Both the position numbers and the translations under genes were made by a program. Shown one piece after another: positions 28,341 through 45,212 of a stretch of 64,000 nt of DNA. Location: positions 422,048 through 486,047 of the forward strand of contig VZDJ01007749.1 of NCBI GenBank assembly GCA_008694505.1, in the 5' to 3' direction. Positions within the stretch are counted from its first letter, which is position 1, and every line of letters starts with the position of its first letter. The notes beneath the pieces were generated by a model. It did not search any database. It saw only the letters and a list, made by a program, of their open reading frames with translations, and was not told the origin of the DNA. The DNA comes from Cyanoderma ruficeps. Taxonomy: Eukaryota > Chordata > Aves > Passeriformes > Timaliidae.

Positions 28341-28350
28341 CGCATGCGCA
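28341..28350. promoter_or_regulatory. NRF1-like site
   Basis: CGCATGCGCA matches the core of the palindromic NRF1 site (GCGCAYGCGC) apart from the outermost base. NRF1 commonly controls nuclear genes for mitochondrial proteins, which suits MGME1. Confidence 0.6.
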
Positions 28351-28425
28351 ATGCTCATGGTGGAGGCGGCGGGCGGGGCGTGCCTGCGCGCTGTCCCCCG
28401 CGGCGGTGGCGGGAAGCGCGGCTGA
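28351..28425 (+). other. Upstream ORF in putative MGME1 exon 1
   Basis: A 24-codon frame starts at ATG 28351 and stops at TGA 28423–28425, one base before the likely first-exon donor (gtaacg at 28427). After splicing to 31494 the main MGME1 ATG would follow the uORF stop by two bases. It is translated only if transcription starts upstream of 28351, which the sequence does not show. A second in-frame ATG is at 28357. Confidence 0.4.
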
Positions 28426-28426
28426 G
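28380..28426 (+). other. MGME1: MGME1 noncoding exon 1 (3' part, inferred)
   Basis: A donor (GCTGAG then gtaacg) at 28427 in the CpG island is the best candidate for splicing to the acceptor at 31492–31493. The start of the exon cannot be placed from sequence, so the left boundary given is arbitrary. Confidence 0.45.
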
Positions 28427-31400
28427 GTAACGTGGAGCCGCGGGTCGTGAGGGCCGCGGGGCCGGGCGGGCCTGAGGGAGAGGGAAGGGTGTTGGTGCTC
28501 CCGTGGCCCACACTGCCCCCGGATCCGTCAGCGAGCGGGCCCCGTGGCCGGGCTGCCGTGGCTGGTCATGCCCGCGTCCGGCGGGGCTTCTTGTCCAGAG
28601 TGGTTTATCCCCGTCTGCATGAGGGCGGGCTGTCCGGCACTGGGATTTTCAGGCACCTGGTGTCCATGCAGAAACTTTACTTGCCTGAGGACACTTGGTG
28701 GTCACTGGTGTTGGCCCAGGTCTTTCATAGATCGCAAAAAACCCTGACTTCGTGTTACAGCCCTTTTCCCCATTAATTCCATTTCCAGTGCTGATCTGAC
28801 AACTGGAGCCTGTTGAAGCTACCCTTTGGTTCAGGGTTGCTCTGTGGGTTTGTGCTTAAAACGAGGCTTCTAATTTATCTCTCTTTGTGCTCTAAACATC
28901 CCAAAAGAAGGAGGTCCATTTTTAACCTGGATAGGTTCAATAATGTATTTTGCAAACTGCAGGGAACTCAGTTATACCTTCATCAGTGGATTTGTTCTCC
29001 TCAAATTAAGGACAAGGGGCAACAGGTCTGTAGGTGTGTTTAGGAGTGCTCTTTTTTGTTATCTCTTAAATAAGCCAGTACTTCTTTTTTTTTTTTGCTG
29101 AATAGGTGGCTGTAGAGAAAAAGCCATACTGGTTATTATCTGAAATCATGGCTGGTGGTAGGTTTTTTTAGATGTGAACTTTTCTTTAAGTAATCTTTTC
29201 TATTTCTTTCAGTTAAGCCACTCATTCCTATACTGGAAAAAAAGCTTCCTCAGTTGTTTTAGCTCAGTTATTGTTGAAGCTGCAAAGTCAACTTGCTTGG
29301 GAAAGTTAAGTCCTCGAGGTTTTTTTACCTCCAAGTTATTTTTTTTTCAGTTCTCCAGTATGGCTCATCATGCAACACTTGAAGCAATTCTGCCAGTCTT
29401 CAACCACAAACGCTTTTAGAGAGAAGGGAGACACTTCCCCAGAGGGAAATCTCAATTAAATTCTGTTCTCTGTGTACATGAGTCGATCCTGACCACTCCA
29501 TTTCTTTCTTGTAAGTCATCTGCACAGAAATGCCACTCTGATTTATTGAAAAACGCATGATTCTTTATTCAGCTGGGCACAAGTGTTCCTTATTTCTTAG
29601 CAATCTTAGAACCTCTTTCCTTTTGTAAAATAGGACAGCAGCTGGCAAACTCTTCCTTTCCTGGTGGTTCAGTTCGTACACTGCACAAACATTTCCACAG
29701 GTACTGGAAATTCCACAGGTATATTCCCCAGCACAACATAGGCTGTTAAATCAAAATTCATACTAGTCAGTGAAGCACTGTGTTGCTCTAAATTTAACAC
29801 CGGAGCTCGTAATATTCTATATTTCAATAGCTCCATGATTCAAAACACTGATCTGGTATAAATTTATTCCTTGGAAAGTGTTGAGGGAGCAGCTTACTAC
29901 AAGTGAATTTATGCTGAATCAGGCATCCTCTTGCTTCCTGCAAGTGGCATAAGGCCAGAATAAGCTTTTTCTTTTGTGGTCTGGCTTTGTGTAACAAAGC
30001 CACAGCCACTGGCCAAGCATTTGCTCTGTTCTGATTAGTGCATGTCCACAATGACCGTTAATGAGCCTGTTAATAATCATCAAACAGCAGCCCGAGAATC
30101 CACAAGCTTGGATACTGTTACACAGGGATAAGAATATATTTTTCCTCTTTTATTTTAAATCCCAGCTCTGGCACCTCTATTTAGAGGTAAGCCCCAAGAG
30201 AGAAAAGATTAATTTTTCTGCACTGATGAAGGACAATATTTATGGATCCCTTGTCCAAGGTCTCAGCCTGCTGCTGTGAGATGCCTTGCTGTAATCAGCT
30301 GCCCCATTTTTGGAAACTGTTGTGTGTGACAGATGCTCACCCCCACGCTGTGGCCACTGCAGCTGTGGATCTGTCCACAAAAGATAACTCCCCCATGGTT
30401 TTGTCTCCTGTGGCACCCAGGGCTTGGGCAGTGTGGGAAGCGCTGCGTGAGGAATGTGAGGAAGGAAGAGAGCAGCAGGGAAATATTGTCAGGAACAGAA
30501 TGCTGCTGTTGGCTGGCAGTGAGCAGGGGTTTTGTCTTTGCAGTGGATGAAGGGAGCTTTGGGATGGTGAACAGGTTACTCCAGTAGGAGACTAGGGCCT
30601 CAATTCTGCATGGGAAATGCCACTATGGAAGTGTTACATTTTATTCATGTGCAGAAAACTTCCTAGGGTTTCCAATGCAGCTCTGGAAGGTGTGCTGAGA
30701 ATGGCATTGCTTGTACACTGTTCTTGCTTTTAAATCTCATAAGTGTCTTTGAGCACAACTGTGTTTGAAACATGGTTTGGCAAAATGCATTTATATTTTA
30801 TTCTAAAGTTTAAAAATATTTCTTTCAATCTGAAAATATTTGTGGTGCATCTGATTTCTCTTTGCCTTTTCTAGCTTCGAGTCTCACAATTGTATATACT
30901 ACTGCTGTCTGTTTTCTCCTAGGGATACAAAAGAAAAATGTGGGTTTGTACCCTGTAAGGTACCTTGTCCCCACAATCCCCTTAAGTTGGTCATTCACTA
31001 TAAACTTAGAAGTTTTAATACCTCAAAGCAATGGATTTGCTTCAATGTCCTCTGTGTGGCTTTTATTTCCCCCTCCCCTTTTTTGGGGGTTATTGATGGC
31101 AGATCTGGGTTTTGTGCCTACTTCCATGGCAGTTCTGATACTGTTGCTTGAGGGATGTCCAGTAATGCAACTTTTGCTACTTGCAACAAATCTTCAAGTG
31201 TTTCAGATTTCAGATTTGGAAGGCCAGCAGCTGTTCTTTTCAGGAGCATTTTCTCTTTTCCTTGCTCATTGGTTCTTTTCTTTATTTATCTGAAGAATAA
31301 AGGTGGTGTATGAAGACGCTTTGGCCATAGCAATTCTTGGTTTCGCAAAGGGCATGAATAAGATGGTGGCAGAGTTTTATGACTCTGTAAATCACAAATT

Positions 31401-31493
31401 TCTTTTTCCACAGGAGGAAAAAATATGGTAGCTCACAGACTGTTGCTGACAGAAGGAAGAACACTCTAACTACTCACAAACACTTCTTTTCAG
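28427..31493 (+). other. MGME1: MGME1 intron 1
   Basis: About 3.1 kb between the inferred noncoding first exon and the start-codon exon. A hydrophobic 143-codon open frame (30862–31293) looks like a chance product of T-rich DNA and has no family resemblance. Nothing else recognised. Confidence 0.55.
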
Positions 31494-32017
31494 TATGCAA
31501 TTCCTTCAGATTCTGTCCAGGAAACTGGGGAGCCTGGAAATGCTTTTTCAAATACCATTTTGCCAAAAGCAAGTCCCATACACATGTCTGTCTACCTCTT
31601 CATCTGTTTATAGCAAGAAGAAAAAAAGAAACAGTTATGAACAAGTTGACCAAGAAAAATACAAGAACTTGGTCCACTCTGTTACATCTTACAAAACCAG
31701 TGCCCAAACACCAGAGACAATACTTGAGGAAGACAATTTGTTATATGGACCACCAGCTAAACACAGACCTCCAATTAAAGCTGCCACAAAAACTCCCAGG
31801 AACTGGGTTCCTTTAATAAACCCCAGCAAGAGAATTCTTCCTGTCAGCAGTCATTCAAACGTCCCCATGAAAATCGGGTTACAAAGAACGAAGATGCCCA
31901 GTGTTACCCGCATCCTCCAACAAACCCTCTCTCCACAGCAAGTCTTTTATCTGGAAAGATGGAAGCAGAAAATGATAGAGGAGCTTGGAAAAGAGGGATT
32001 TGAAGAGTATACCAAAA
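31494..32017 (+). CDS. MGME1: MGME1 coding exon 1 (gene exon 2)
   Basis: One 5' UTR base, then residues 1–174 plus one base of Asn175. Contains the targeting region and the conserved stretches [13 protein letters not shown] and [20 protein letters not shown]. Donor gtaagt. Confidence 0.96.
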
Positions 32018-34758
32018 GTAAGTAGCCACAGTGTGATTGCAGAGTAGAAGCGGTAGTCCAGATTGCTAGCAGGTATGTTAGGCCAAGTGGTTTGGAAATC
32101 CACGAAGTTGTTTCCATTTTATGAGAGCATGTTGTGACTGTACCTGTTACCAATGAGCTTAAGCTCTGGTCTTTGTTTTAGGACCACTAAAATGGATTTA
32201 AAAATTTGTGGAAAATAAGAGTCAGACTGTAGACATACTTTGTTCAATCCTGTCTGACTTTCCTTTAGTTCTCTATTTGCCAGTATCTATTTAGAAATAG
32301 GTATTTTCGAGATATGTTACTGTGCCTCTTTGCAGCTACAAAGCTTCTTTGTAACAAGATGGAAATAGGCATTATAAACTCATATAATCCTGGGTGTTTA
32401 AAAACCAGTGTGTCCTGCTGATTATGATGAGGGTTTTCAGTAACTGTCTGGTTTAACAAGTGTATGGATGAGTAATCAGTGAGACTAGAAAAGTAAAGTA
32501 AGCATTAATATAAGGGATATCAATTTCACTATTGACAATTTATTTTCTGTTTATTTCCCTTCTCCCCACACCCTCAAACTTTCAGTACAAAAACCAGGAC
32601 TGGTTTAAGAGCTACAGTGTGGAATATGTATGATACAAAACTAAAGTAGTGTCTAAAATGTGAGGAGGTTTTCCCATTTTTCTTAGATCTTTTTCTCCAA
32701 GGAGAACTCTTCCATTCAGCTTTGGAATCAATATTCCTGTCTGAAGAGATGGCAGCTAGGGAGCAGGGTGAAGATGATGTCGTGGCTGGCTACTTATCCA
32801 GTGTGGAGCATGTCTTGGAAGACATCAGTGAGGTGAAGGCTCTGGAAAGTGGAGTTCACCATGAGACCCTGCAGTACCTGGGCCTGGTCGACTGTGTGGC
32901 CAAGTATAGGTGAGGTGCCCTTCCCTAAAACTCCTGTAATGTGATGCCATGGAGGCCAGGGTGTGATTGAGTGGTTGGGGGAAGCTGGACAGGTCTCTGG
33001 GACTGGCAGACTGGAGGAACTCCCCTGGATGATCCTCATGGCAGAAGTGCTGTTTTTCCTGGTGGGGAGTTCCTTACTGCAGAAGGGACAGGTTTAAGCA
33101 ATTGTCAGCATTTTCCTGACTGTGGCAGGTTTTAGTAAATTTTGGTTTTTGGGATCTAAACTGCCAGTGTCAAAGAGATTTGTTGAGACATAATAATGAG
33201 CATTGAGGTGAAACAGTCTGAGAGTGAGAAGTTTATATGTGCTGTCTGAGCCCTTGTTTCTTATTTATGACTAAACTCAAGTCCAAAGCACTGTCCTGTC
33301 TTGTTCTCCTGTGCAGGGGGCAACTGTGTGTGATCGACTGGAAAACTTCAGAGAAGCCAAAGCCATTTCTACAGAACACTTATGACAACCCATTACAGGT
33401 TGCAGCATATATTGGAGCCATAAATCATGATGCCAATTATGACTTCCAGGTCAGTAGGCCTGCTGCATGCAAAGACAAGCAGCAATGCCTGTGTTATCTT
33501 CATTTCTTCCTGCCTTTAGAACCTGCTGGCCATCGTGGAAATGTTGGTAGGATTTGTAACAAAGGAAGTCTGAGATGAGGTTAAGATGTCATACTGTGAA
33601 ATAATTCCACTACTGCTAATCCTGCTGCCCTTGGCTTCCAGTAATGAATTTTCAGTGATTTTAAGGAAGTGTTCAGTGGGATCAAGGGATGCTCAGATGA
33701 ACTCCCAGGGACTTGGCATCTGGGCAGTCCCCTGTGCTCTGTCCTGTGTTGTTTTTGCTTGTGTCAAGACTAGGAAGGGGCAGGAGAGGAAATAAAGCAA
33801 AAGAACCTGCAAACAAGAAAATGAAGGGCTTTGCCTGCATCTTGTCTTGCTATGTCCCACTGGTGAATGAGGGACTAATTGATGCACTTGGTGTCCGGAA
33901 GCTGTACTGCGTTCCCTCAGGGTAAAGCAGTGTGTTGTGAATCTCTTTGTCAGAAGACTCTGGAATAATGCTTTTAAAGACTCCAAAAGCAATTCTAGCC
34001 TGCTTGCTTGGCCTGAAGGATTTTTACCTCAATCTAGATATTGAAGGGGGAAAATATGAAGCAGAAGAGAGCAGGTTAATTCATATGCTGTGCAAAGGAC
34101 TTTCTGGAATACTGCAGAGGTCAGTGAACACAAGGACTCCACAGACATGATCCTTACAGAGTGAAATATGGGCTGGAATTCTACTAAGTAGTTTCCTGCC
34201 GCCCACTGCCAGTGGTTGTTTGGGATTTGGGATTTGTTAGGAATGAAAGATATCAGAACATACCTAAGTAACCACTTCTATCCAGACTGAAGCTGGAGGG
34301 TGGCATCAGTCTGGTTGTATGGCCCCAGGCAAAAACTCCTCAGTCTCTGGCAATTTTCCTGGCCTCTGCAGGGTTTAAATATCATTAATCCTCAGAGTTC
34401 ATGTCCCCTGGTTTTCACTGGAGTTACTCAGAGCTTTGAGTATGGGGTTTTTGGAGCATTTGAATGTTAAGTCTCCAAGTGTTTTATGTTAAGTTATTGC
34501 CCCTTTTTATTTCCCATTTGTTATGTGATATGTGTATGTTAGGAAGATGTTTTGCAGTGAGGTTTAGCGCTTAGGGTTGCACACAAATGTTGGATTTGTG
34601 ACAGCCCCCTGTTTGTGCTGCAGGTTCGCTGTGGGCTCATTGTGGTTGCTTACAAGAACGGATCTCCGGCACATCCGCATTTCATGGATCCTGACCTATG
34701 TTCTCAGTACTGGAATAAGTGGCTCTTGCGCCTGGAGGAGTACATGGACAAAAACTGA
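31495..34758 (+). CDS. MGME1: MGME1, mitochondrial genome maintenance exonuclease 1 (four coding exons, 337 aa)
   Basis: MGME1 is a metal-dependent PD-(D/E)XK exonuclease that trims single-stranded DNA ends during mitochondrial DNA replication and degrades linear mitochondrial DNA. Coding exons are 31495–32017, 32687–32909, 33317–33449 and 34624–34758. They join in frame to 1014 nt, 337 aa, against 344 in human. The N-terminus is rich in hydroxyl and basic residues, with no acidic residue in the first 14, as expected of a matrix-targeting signal. Catalytic residues are all visible: His184 in LFHSAL, Asp243 in LVDCV, and Asp256 and Lys258 in VIDWKTSEK; they correspond to human His180, Asp238, Asp251 and Lys253. 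The ATG is preceded by only one exonic base after acceptor ttttcag, so the 5' UTR lies in a separate first exon near 28.4 kb. It shares a promoter with SNX5 and is convergent with OVOL2. Confidence 0.97.
32687..32909 (+). CDS. MGME1: MGME1 coding exon 2
   Basis: Completes Asn175 and encodes residues 176–248 plus two bases of Arg249. Carries catalytic His184 and Asp243. Acceptor tcttag, donor gtgagg. Confidence 0.97.
33317..33449 (+). CDS. MGME1: MGME1 coding exon 3
   Basis: Completes Arg249 and encodes residues 250–293. Carries the D-x-K catalytic pair (Asp256, Lys258) in [14 protein letters not shown]. Acceptor gtgcag, donor gtcagt. Confidence 0.97.
34624..34758 (+). CDS. MGME1: MGME1 terminal coding exon 4
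   Basis: Residues 294–337 ([20 protein letters not shown] and onward) and the TGA stop. Acceptor ctgcag, phase 0. The C-terminus is shorter than in human, ending EEYMDKN. Confidence 0.96.
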   Translation, partial: VRCGLIVVAYKNGSPAHPHFMDPDLCSQYWNKWLLRLEEYMDKN

Positions 34759-35769
34759 CCACTGAGCACAAGCAAGTGGTCTGAGCTCAGAAACAAAGGA
34801 AGAACCTTTTGTTTAAAAGTACCACTTTCGTGTTCTTTCTTGGGTAACTGGCTAATTTCTTACTAGCAGGACTCCTCTCTCTCCCCTCCCACAAAAGCAA
34901 GTAAATTTCAAATGGAGAATAGCTATTTGCGTATATTGTAAGTGAGCTCAGTGGTCCAGGCAGAACAAAGCCAACTTATTTAACCTCTCTTTTTTATCCC
35001 ACACAGTTTATACAGCCTGAGGTTGATAGAAAAATTTCTACTGTCAAGTAAAACTGCTTGATCAAATCATCTTTCTTTCATGATTTTTGAGGGGAAAAAA
35101 TGTTGCAGAACTGAGTCTTTGAAAATGAAGTTGGTGAACTAAAGCAAAACAACATCTGCAATGTATGAGATGAGAAAAACGCAAATGATAAAGAAATGGA
35201 TATAGTAGACCGGACTTCAGTTAGTTCTTGCTCATATCATCAGGCTTGTTATTATTTGTGGTTTTCCTTACAGCTATAACTGGAAAACCTGTGCTGAGAG
35301 TTATAATGAAAGTCCTCATTAGTTCTTATTTAGAATAGTACGACACAGTGGCCACTTAGCCGGAGTGGCTCAGCAAGAGAGGAACAGAATTGGAACCAAC
35401 ACTCACAGAAATTTCCAGCAAGTGTTCTGAGAGCTGGAAATGTTGGCTGCTGCTAGTGGCTCCTCCTGCAGGTTTTTTAACACCCAGCCCACAGAAAAGT
35501 ACTGTGAAATGGCCTGCGTGCCTTGGCTTGGGAACTCTGTACTGCCACTGCCTTGAGCCCTCCTGACTCTGCTGTGGCTCTGAGCCAACAAGGAGCCCAC
35601 CCCGTGGAACAATCCCCAGTGTCACCTGAGTTTCTGTATCAAATCAGGCCTGTGGCTGTGAAGCTGGGCCTTCTGAGGGGTGAAGAGTTGCTGGTTGGGT
35701 TGTGGGGGCTGTTTCTTATGGGTCTCTCTTTGGTTTTGTTGGTTTTGTTTTTTTCCAAATAAGTTTGTG

Positions 35770-35775
35770 AATAAA
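35770..35775 (+). terminator. MGME1: MGME1 poly(A) signal, first candidate
   Basis: AATAAA about 1.0 kb past the stop, following a T/G-rich stretch. Confidence 0.5.
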
Positions 35776-35945
35776 TGTTTTGAAACAGAACTTTTACTTT
35801 TGAAGCATCTAAAATCAAGTCTGTAAAGCAGACAATAGGCCTTGATCATGTTAGACAGTATTGCTCTGGAAAGCTTTTTTTCCCCATTCTCTTTGTCTTC
35901 TATGAATTATAGGTATGAGTTTTCATGATAACACTGCAGCTTACA

Positions 35946-35951
35946 AATAAA
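35946..35951 (+). terminator. MGME1: MGME1 poly(A) signal, second candidate
   Basis: AATAAA about 1.2 kb past the stop, 171 bp after the first candidate. Confidence 0.45.
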
Positions 35952-35969
35952 ATTATGACCAACCCCTAA

Positions 35970-38017
35970 GCTTCAAGAAAGTCAGCCAGAACCCCGTGCC
36001 TGAGGAAGGCTGCCAGCAAAGCCAGTTTGTAAACCTAAGTCCCAGCTGAGTGTGTACCTCAGAAAGCCAGGAGGAGGCAGACAGCACCGGTGAGTCACTC
36101 GTGTCTGGCACTTCTGAAAGCCTGGCTGCTGCCTTGGGCATCCCTGGCTGAGCTGTGGAGTATTTCTGGAGCAGCACAGGCTGGTTTATCCTGTAACAGG
36201 ACTGGCAGATGGGTGCCACCAGTGTCACACAAACGCAAACACACTTTGTGACCAGTTTCAATTAAGTTGCCAGACTGTTAAAGTGCTGTGCACAGGGCAC
36301 TGCTACAGGTACTGTCTGTCCGCTGTAGAAAAACCTGCTGGACAGCCAGGGCAGTTACTTCAGCTCTGACATCCAGCTCCCCTAAGCTTTGCTCTCCTTC
36401 CAGGATGGATTTTTTCCTGTGCCATGCTACCTGTTTCCTTTCTCTTTTGTTGTGAATCCTTTCTGTGCCCACCTCACTGTGCCTGTGGTTCTGTCAGCAG
36501 GGATGTGCTGTGGCAGTGACACTGGAGGAAGAGCAAAAGCAACATGTGGTGCAGGAGGGGTGAAAAACCAACCCATGCACACAGGTACACACACAAAACA
36601 TGTCTCTGGCTGGAGAGGAAGGGTTTCAGCCACAGCTCTGCTGTGGCCAGGGGAAGGGCTGAGGTTTCAGCAGAGCTGAGCACACAAATCCCATGCAGTC
36701 AGGTGAACATTAATCCCATTGCAGAGTGAGCAACCTTCTCTTTACACTGCTCAGTTATAAGACCTGGGGGCCGGTGCACAAGCTTTAGCTCTTTCTTCAA
36801 AATCAGGATCTTCTAATTTATCTCAGATGCTTTTTTTTCCTCAGCAACTTCCCATTTATTAAAGTATTCTACAAACTTTCCTGCTACATAGCATAAGTTT
36901 GTTCTTAACACAGTACTATCACTTTATTATCCTTGTTTTCAAGATCTCTAGCACCAACAGTTGTGCTGAATAAAGTATTAATATCCTTAGGAATGCTTTA
37001 AGACCCCTAGAATCTTTTCCCAAAAAAAACCCAAGCAGGTGTCTGAACAAAACTGAAGCAAGTTGAAAAGATTTTTTTTACAGTTCTCGCAAAGTTGCTC
37101 AAAATGTCTCATTTTAGCGGCAATGACTGTGGAAGTCCTGGCTAAGCCTGACTTTGTATTTTAGATGGGAGGAGCCTTTAACACTGATAGTGGTCAGAGA
37201 AGCAGCCAGATTGGTGTCTGCTGTTTTGCACTGATCTGAACCAGACACAGCCTCAGTCCCCTTTTCCACTGCATTGTTGTATTAATGAACAGGCACTTGA
37301 TTATAAAAGAGAAAGCAAACAAACACACACACACACCATAAAATATGCACACAATTGCATTTCATCATGACAGAAAATACTTATTTTAAAGTCGTTACAG
37401 TGCATTCTTTGGGTTTCTGGGTTGCTATTCGTGTGTGTTAAGAGGATGTGGTGATAATCCTCAAAGTGAGCATAGCAAGTCCAGGAATATCAGAGCTAGG
37501 ATTTCACTCATTTATCAAGTGAAAACAAGTGAAAAGGATAAAAGTTCATGGTTTCAAGTACATAAGATGCAACCAAAGATCTGCCCTAGAATAATGTCAT
37601 TTGCTAGTAGAGAAACTTCGGGAAGAAAACGTTCTGCATCCTTTGGGAAGAGTTTCAGCTCACCTTGGATCACACTTCCATAAATTGTTAGTAGACTGCA
37701 CAGGGGGCAGAACTAAGGGTATTTGCACATTTTGGCTCATTTGCTGATACAATGCACTCCTGTTCTTAAGGCACTTTAATTAAGGTTGCATAAAACCATG
37801 TAGCAGTAGCACTCTTCCCCAACACTTTTCACTCAAACCTCTCATAAGTAATTTGCATGGTAGGTATATTAACTTTACAAAATACACTGGGGAAGGTGAA
37901 CTCATTTGTCAGTGGTGTTCAGACCTGTGGTAGAGCTGAAATAGAAAACAGGTTGCCCAAATGTCAGTTCAGTAAATACTCCATCTGAGAGGTGACAGCC
38001 TTTGCAAGCATTCCGTT
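35970..38017. other. Intergenic DNA between the MGME1 and OVOL2 3' ends
   Basis: About 2 kb between two convergent genes. No coding exon recognised. It holds an (AC)7 run at 37323–37336. Further minus-strand AATAAA motifs at 36923–36928 and 36855–36860 could serve a longer OVOL2 3' UTR. Confidence 0.6.
37323..37336. repeat. (AC)7 microsatellite
   Basis: A short AC run between the MGME1 and OVOL2 3' ends. Confidence 0.9.
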
Positions 38018-38023
38018 TTTATT
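38018..38023 (-). terminator. OVOL2: OVOL2 poly(A) signal candidate
   Basis: The minus strand reads AATAAA about 200 nt past the OVOL2 stop, giving a short 3' UTR. Alternatives lie farther downstream at about 36.9 kb. Confidence 0.5.
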
Positions 38024-38225
38024 GGCCAGATAAAAAAAAGTCTGATGTTTCCATCACAAGTGGGAATATTTTTGTCAAGCTGAGGTTTTACCAACATCAA
38101 GAGAGTCCTGTTAACAAAAGCATCCCTTTAACGTTAGGTGTTTCTTTCAAAATGGTTCTTAAAAAAATAATATATATAGTCCTACATGTAAACTTCATTC
38201 CTGCCGAGTGCTGTGAGGCCCCGTG

Positions 38226-44343
<6,118 letters not shown>

Positions 44344-45020
44344 GGCGAGGGCAGGGGGCACGGCTGGGCACGGAGCGGAGCTGCCGCTTCAGCCCCGCCG
44401 CCCGCTCGCAGCCCGACGGGGCGCGAGAGCTGCGCTGCCGTCCGGGGGAGCGGGACCGCACGCACCGGGCAGAGCCGCTGAGGCGCGGGGAGGGGAAGGG
44501 GAGGAGAGGGGGGGAGGGGGGGGGGNGGGGGGGGGGGGGAGGAAAGTTTCATAAGGTGGAATAGAAAAATGCACCAGGAAACTTGGGAAGGAGCATGCGT
44601 GCTGCAAACATAACGGTGTCAACAAGTCTGCTTACCTGTCCGACCGGTTGGAGCAGCTGAGCTTTGTTCCAGCCCTTCCTAAGGCATGAATGTTTGCGAA
44701 AGAATTTAACGTCTGAAAATTAAAAAGAAAGGAAAAAAACCCTAAAAAACAAACAAAAAACCCCCAAACCCAAACGAGGACGGAGCCCCGTCGCTGCCGC
44801 CTGCCCGCGCCCCGCCGGTGGAGCCCCCGCCAGGCCGAACCCACTGCCCCTCTCTCCGCTGCCGCACCGGGATGCCCTGCCGGGAATGGGGGCCGACGTT
44901 GCTCCTCGTTTGCGAGTGCGGGTCCTGCCGCCCATGAGGGGCTGAGCGGAGGTCCTGGGACAGCTCGTCGAGGGGAAGACTTGCCGAGGCGCCGGGAAAG
45001 AGGCCGAGATGTCCTCGGGG
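44344..45020 (-). promoter_or_regulatory. OVOL2: OVOL2 5' UTR and CpG-island promoter region
   Basis: CpG density stays high from inside exon 2 (about 43.4 kb) to about 45.0 kb, interrupted by a G tract with an undetermined base (44526) and an A-rich patch (44700–44770). The start site cannot be placed. Mammalian OVOL2 has alternative first exons, so an upstream noncoding exon around 44.8–45.0 kb is possible. Confidence 0.6.
44485..44542. repeat. G-tract with one undetermined base
   Basis: Nearly pure G on the plus strand, with N at 44526. It has several runs of four or more G and is therefore able to form a G-quadruplex. Length is probably unreliable. Confidence 0.8.
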
Positions 45021-45159
45021 CAGCAGCAGGAAGAGAAAGTTGTTACTATTTTTTCTTAATGACTAGCCTTTCTTCTGTTCCGAAAAAAAAGAAAAAAAAA
45101 TCTATTCTTTTTCAGTCATTGATTTAAAATTAAAAACGTGTCACAGCCTTTTCTCGCCC

Positions 45160-45164
<5 letters not shown>

Positions 45165-45191
<27 letters not shown>

Positions 45192-45212
45192 NNNNNNNNN
45201 NNNNNNNNTTTT
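45165..45212. repeat. Poly(T) tract with a 17-base assembly gap
   Basis: A T run leads into Ns at 45192–45208, and T resumes immediately after. The gap is a sequencing failure in a homopolymer whose true length is unknown. Confidence 0.9.

Larger units (their letters stand above)
27980..28430. promoter_or_regulatory. SNX5–MGME1 bidirectional CpG-island promoter
   Basis: About 450 bp lie between the SNX5 start codon (minus) and the likely MGME1 first-exon donor (plus), within a CpG-rich block of roughly 27840–28560. No TATA box is evident at a suitable place. Motifs seen: two YY1-type sites (GCCATCTT, 28096–28103; CAAGATGGC, 28135–28143), an E2F-like site (GCGCGAAA, 28225–28232), the ACTACAA-TCCC element bound by ZNF143 (28313–28330), and an NRF1-like palindrome (CGCATGCGCA, 28341–28350). 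These classes are typical of shared promoters of housekeeping gene pairs. Start sites are inferred, not seen. Confidence 0.75.
32018..34623 (+). other. MGME1: MGME1 introns 2–4
   Basis: Introns 32018–32686, 32910–33316 and 33450–34623. All are GT/AG. No embedded gene or clear repeat seen. Confidence 0.7.
34759..35970 (+). other. MGME1: MGME1 3' UTR (extent inferred)
   Basis: Sequence past the stop codon up to just beyond the second AATAAA. The right end depends on which poly(A) signal is used. Confidence 0.5.

Noticed and set aside
30862..31293. Hydrophobic 143-codon frame that looks like a membrane protein
   Set aside because: T-rich intronic DNA yields Leu/Phe-rich frames by chance; it lies inside MGME1 intron 1 with no other support.
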